From contig CAYOPW010000027.1 in the NCBI GenBank assembly GCA_964405975.1, forward strand, positions 1 to 33,985: DNA of 33,985 nt, in the 5' to 3' direction. Under the pieces are notes generated by a model that saw only the letters and a program-made list of their open reading frames with translations, had not been told where the DNA came from and searched no databases. This DNA comes from Hyphomicrobium_A sp964405975 (lineage in GTDB: Bacteria; Pseudomonadota; Alphaproteobacteria; Rhizobiales; Hyphomicrobiaceae). Shown one piece after another: positions 33,101 through 33,985 of the stretch; position 1 is the stretch's first letter; each line of letters begins with the position of its first letter. The position numbers and the translations under genes were made by a program.

Positions 33101-33985
33101 AGACTGACGACGTAGGCTGAATTGCGTTCCTCACCGGCTACGCTCCACTCGTCTGGACTTGTCTGCTTATCGGAGCGCTCCACGCCCGGCTGCAACTGAC
33201 AAACACCAGCGCGCAGGTCGGTGCCGAACCAGCTCACAACGAGCGAAATATTATTGGTGTTCGGCAGCGCCGCCTCTAACTGGTCGACCGCCACTGACCA
33301 GTTGGTGCCTCCCTGGCGCGTGTGCACATTCTCCGGTTCTGAGTCGCCGGGCGCAATCAAGTTAGCAATCGTATTTGGCGCATAGGCGAATTCGCCCGAG
33401 CCGGGAATCATCACCACACTGCGAATTTCTTTGGAAAGCGAGTCTATGGAGCGGTAGACCTCGAAGGAGAGCTGCGGCAGCCGATTGCCATAGTCAGCCA
33501 ACGGCAGGCGTTCGAACACAATATAGGCGGTGCCGCGATAAGCAGGCGCGTTGTTGGCACCCTTTCTTGCTTCAATCAGAGTGTCGACGAGCTGCGTCTC
33601 CGTGCCTTTGTGAACGCGATAGGTGATCTGCGATAGATCGATCTCGCGCCCATCGGCCCACACGCGCTCGACATTGCTGATCTCTCCCTCGGCTACCGCC
33701 ACGGCGAAGTTTGCGAAGTATAGATACTCCTTCGTCACGACATTCGTTTGTGACGAACCGCCAACGCCGCCAAATCCCTTTCCTCCTCCCCCGCCCGTCG
33801 TGCTCGTGTTTGTGACGACCTTCTCTTCAAAATTTGTGGCCCAGATCACTTGCCCTCCGAGGCGCACGCGCCCGTAGATGCGTGGTATGGGAGCACCCTC
33901 TGTCGACGACGTTATTTGCAGTTCTGAAAGGCGCGGGCGCTCTTTGGCATGATGAACCGACAAGAGCCCCGATACACCTTCAATC
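30151..33985 (-). CDS. GTA/phage baseplate host-specificity protein (gp15 'megatron' type), 5' end missing
   Basis: Very large tail-tip protein. 1277 residues are visible and the frame is still open at base 33985; the apparent TTG start at 33963 is not the real one, since IEGVSGLL precedes it in frame. (Residue numbers count from that TTG.) STEGAPIPRIYGRVRLGGQVIWATNF near 20-45 matches the RcGTA gp15 family. A glycine-rich insert (57-69) follows. About 395-710 is the TIM-barrel glycoside-hydrolase-like domain (GTELRGLTWVRES, AIDVYWPLSDWR, WFMEAGCPAIDKG). Next comes a phage-tail domain (about 720-960), then beta-rich C-terminal modules. It recognises and penetrates the recipient envelope in GTAs and siphophages. 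Followed by the endolysin gene. Confidence 0.88.
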   Translation of the reverse strand, partial: IEGVSGLLSVHHAKERPRLSELQITSSTEGAPIPRIYGRVRLGGQVIWATNFEEKVVTNTSTTGGGGGKGFGGVGGSSQTNVVTKEYLYFANFAVAVAEGEISNVERVWADGREIDLSQITYRVHKGTETQLVDTLIEARKGANNAPAYRGTAYIVFERLPLADYGNRLPQLSFEVYRSIDSLSKEIRSVVMIPGSGEFAYAPNTIANLIAPGDSEPENVHTRQGGTNWSVAVDQLEAALPNTNNISLVVSWFGTDLRAGVCQLQPGVERSDKQTSPDEWSVAGEERNSAYVVSLREGRAAYGGTPSDKSVIDAIGDLKARGFDVTLTPFIFMDVEEGNALLNPYGGTGQPPYPWRGRITVYPAPGEPGTPDKTAAAATQIASFVGTAQPGDFSIVDGAVVYSGPAEWSYRRMILHMAYLAKAAGGIDAFLIGTELRGLTWVRESTSSYPFVSALISLAADVKGILGAATNVTYAADWSEYFGHQPTDGSNDVYFHLDPLWSSPSIDAVAIDVYWPLSDWRDGNTHLDFLAGAHSIHDLDYLRANVGGGEGYDWYYASSQDRDNQVRTPITDGAGKPWVFRYKDIKSWWLNQHYNRPGGVESGMPTAWEPESKPFWFMEAGCPAIDKGSNQPNVFVDPKSSENAVPYYSRGTRDDLIQNRFLRAFIETFDHTSDGFVESANPISGVYGGRMVNRDRIYVYTWDARPYPAFPLNLNAWADGENWRLGHWLTGRLVSAQLAELVAQILIDFGFYALETSQLKGTVPGYVIDRVMSTRDALQPLELSYFFDSLESGGLIRFRHRGAEPAVSILRQADLVENRPHDALLTLTHGQETELPASAKIRYLSSISDYQQAVAEARRLTGASGRVSQADLPIVLGPNQADNIAESWLFEAWAARDRSRFTLPPSWLALEPGDVVTLEHAELARQFRITEIGEHGARDIEARSIDPNVYGATAKQEREGRTPEGVLVGQPLAEFLDLPLLRGDEPPEYGYVAAWQAPWPGGVAVYGSPEETGFNLKALATAPATIGMTLDDLQEGPAGRIDHGARLRVQISGEELVSITRLQLLAGQNVAAVRNGDGEWEVLQFQNAELVDVDTYELSELLRGQSGTEFAMRPFVSAGAGFVLINTAIAPVDLTGAEIRLPYSWRYGPSVRDIGDASYVEREHTFQGLGLKPLSPVHVRASRFGGDVTINWMRRTRIGGDSWESPEVPLSEDSERYEVDVLDGETVLRTLAAAAPSVTYTAAQQVADFGSAQPTYSVRIYQLSGTYGRGTPRPTII

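Noticed and set aside
33961..33963. TTG as the start of the baseplate gene
   Set aside because: The frame stays open to the window edge and the upstream residues fit the family, so the true start is outside the window.
1..33985. tRNA genes, rRNA, CRISPR arrays, insertion sequences or attachment repeats
   Set aside because: Gaps are short and I found no cloverleaf-like sequence, regularly spaced repeat, transposase or flanking direct repeat. A tRNAscan or repeat search would settle this.

Overview
The window looks like chromosomal DNA of an alphaproteobacterium, most likely a member of the Hyphomicrobiales (rhizobial order). The evidence is gene order and protein type: a ccmI-ccmE-ccmF-ccmH-degP-response regulator-histidine kinase-glnE run, a FeuN/FeuP/FeuQ-like module next to it, and a gene-transfer-agent (GTA) type baseplate gene. 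The genus cannot be fixed from the sequence. Apart from pgl, pepN and one kinase gene near the left third, everything is on the minus strand. Gaps are short (none over 300 bp without a gene), and many junctions are ATGA or TGATG overlaps. I see no tRNA, rRNA, IS element or CRISPR array.

Region 1 (1-8456) is a sugar phosphate block. On the minus strand, in transcription order, it holds a polyphosphate-glucokinase-like ROK kinase, tkt, gnd, zwf, a HAD hydrolase, tal and the N-terminus of pgi (cut by the window edge). pgl is divergent across a 223-bp regulatory gap that carries an 8+8 bp inverted repeat. Together they make glucose 6-phosphate and run the oxidative and non-oxidative pentose phosphate branches. 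tal and pgi lie in the same reading frame, separated by one TAG codon and four further codons.

Region 2 (8593-14297) has pepN and a membrane-anchored histidine kinase whose ATPase domain appears degenerate, both on plus. Converging on them is an ECF sigma / membrane anti-sigma-like / periplasmic metal-sensor-like operon that resembles CnrH-CnrY-CnrX in composition. The kinase and the sensor gene share a single CTAG for their stop codons.

Region 3 (14441-28744) is an envelope and cytochrome block. In transcription order it holds a feuN-like small periplasmic protein gene, feuP-like regulator, feuQ-like kinase, a glycine-zipper lipoprotein, ccmI, ccmE, ccmF, ccmH, degP, a second OmpR-type regulator and kinase, and glnE. 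It combines cytochrome c maturation and periplasmic protein quality control with two envelope-sensing two-component systems and nitrogen control through glutamine synthetase.

Region 4 (28820-33985) is the 3' end of a GTA-like or phage tail cluster. It consists of a giant baseplate/host-specificity protein (RcGTA gp15 'megatron' type, open at the right edge) followed by a multidomain endolysin. That endolysin has a cysteine/histidine peptidase-like domain, a GH108 muramidase domain, a peptidoglycan-binding domain and a holin-like C-terminal tail. The tail may also be translated on its own from an internal start. The most unusual items are this endolysin-holin gene, the near-fusion of tal and pgi, the FeuN-FeuPQ hairpin junction and the degenerate kinase beside the sigma operon.
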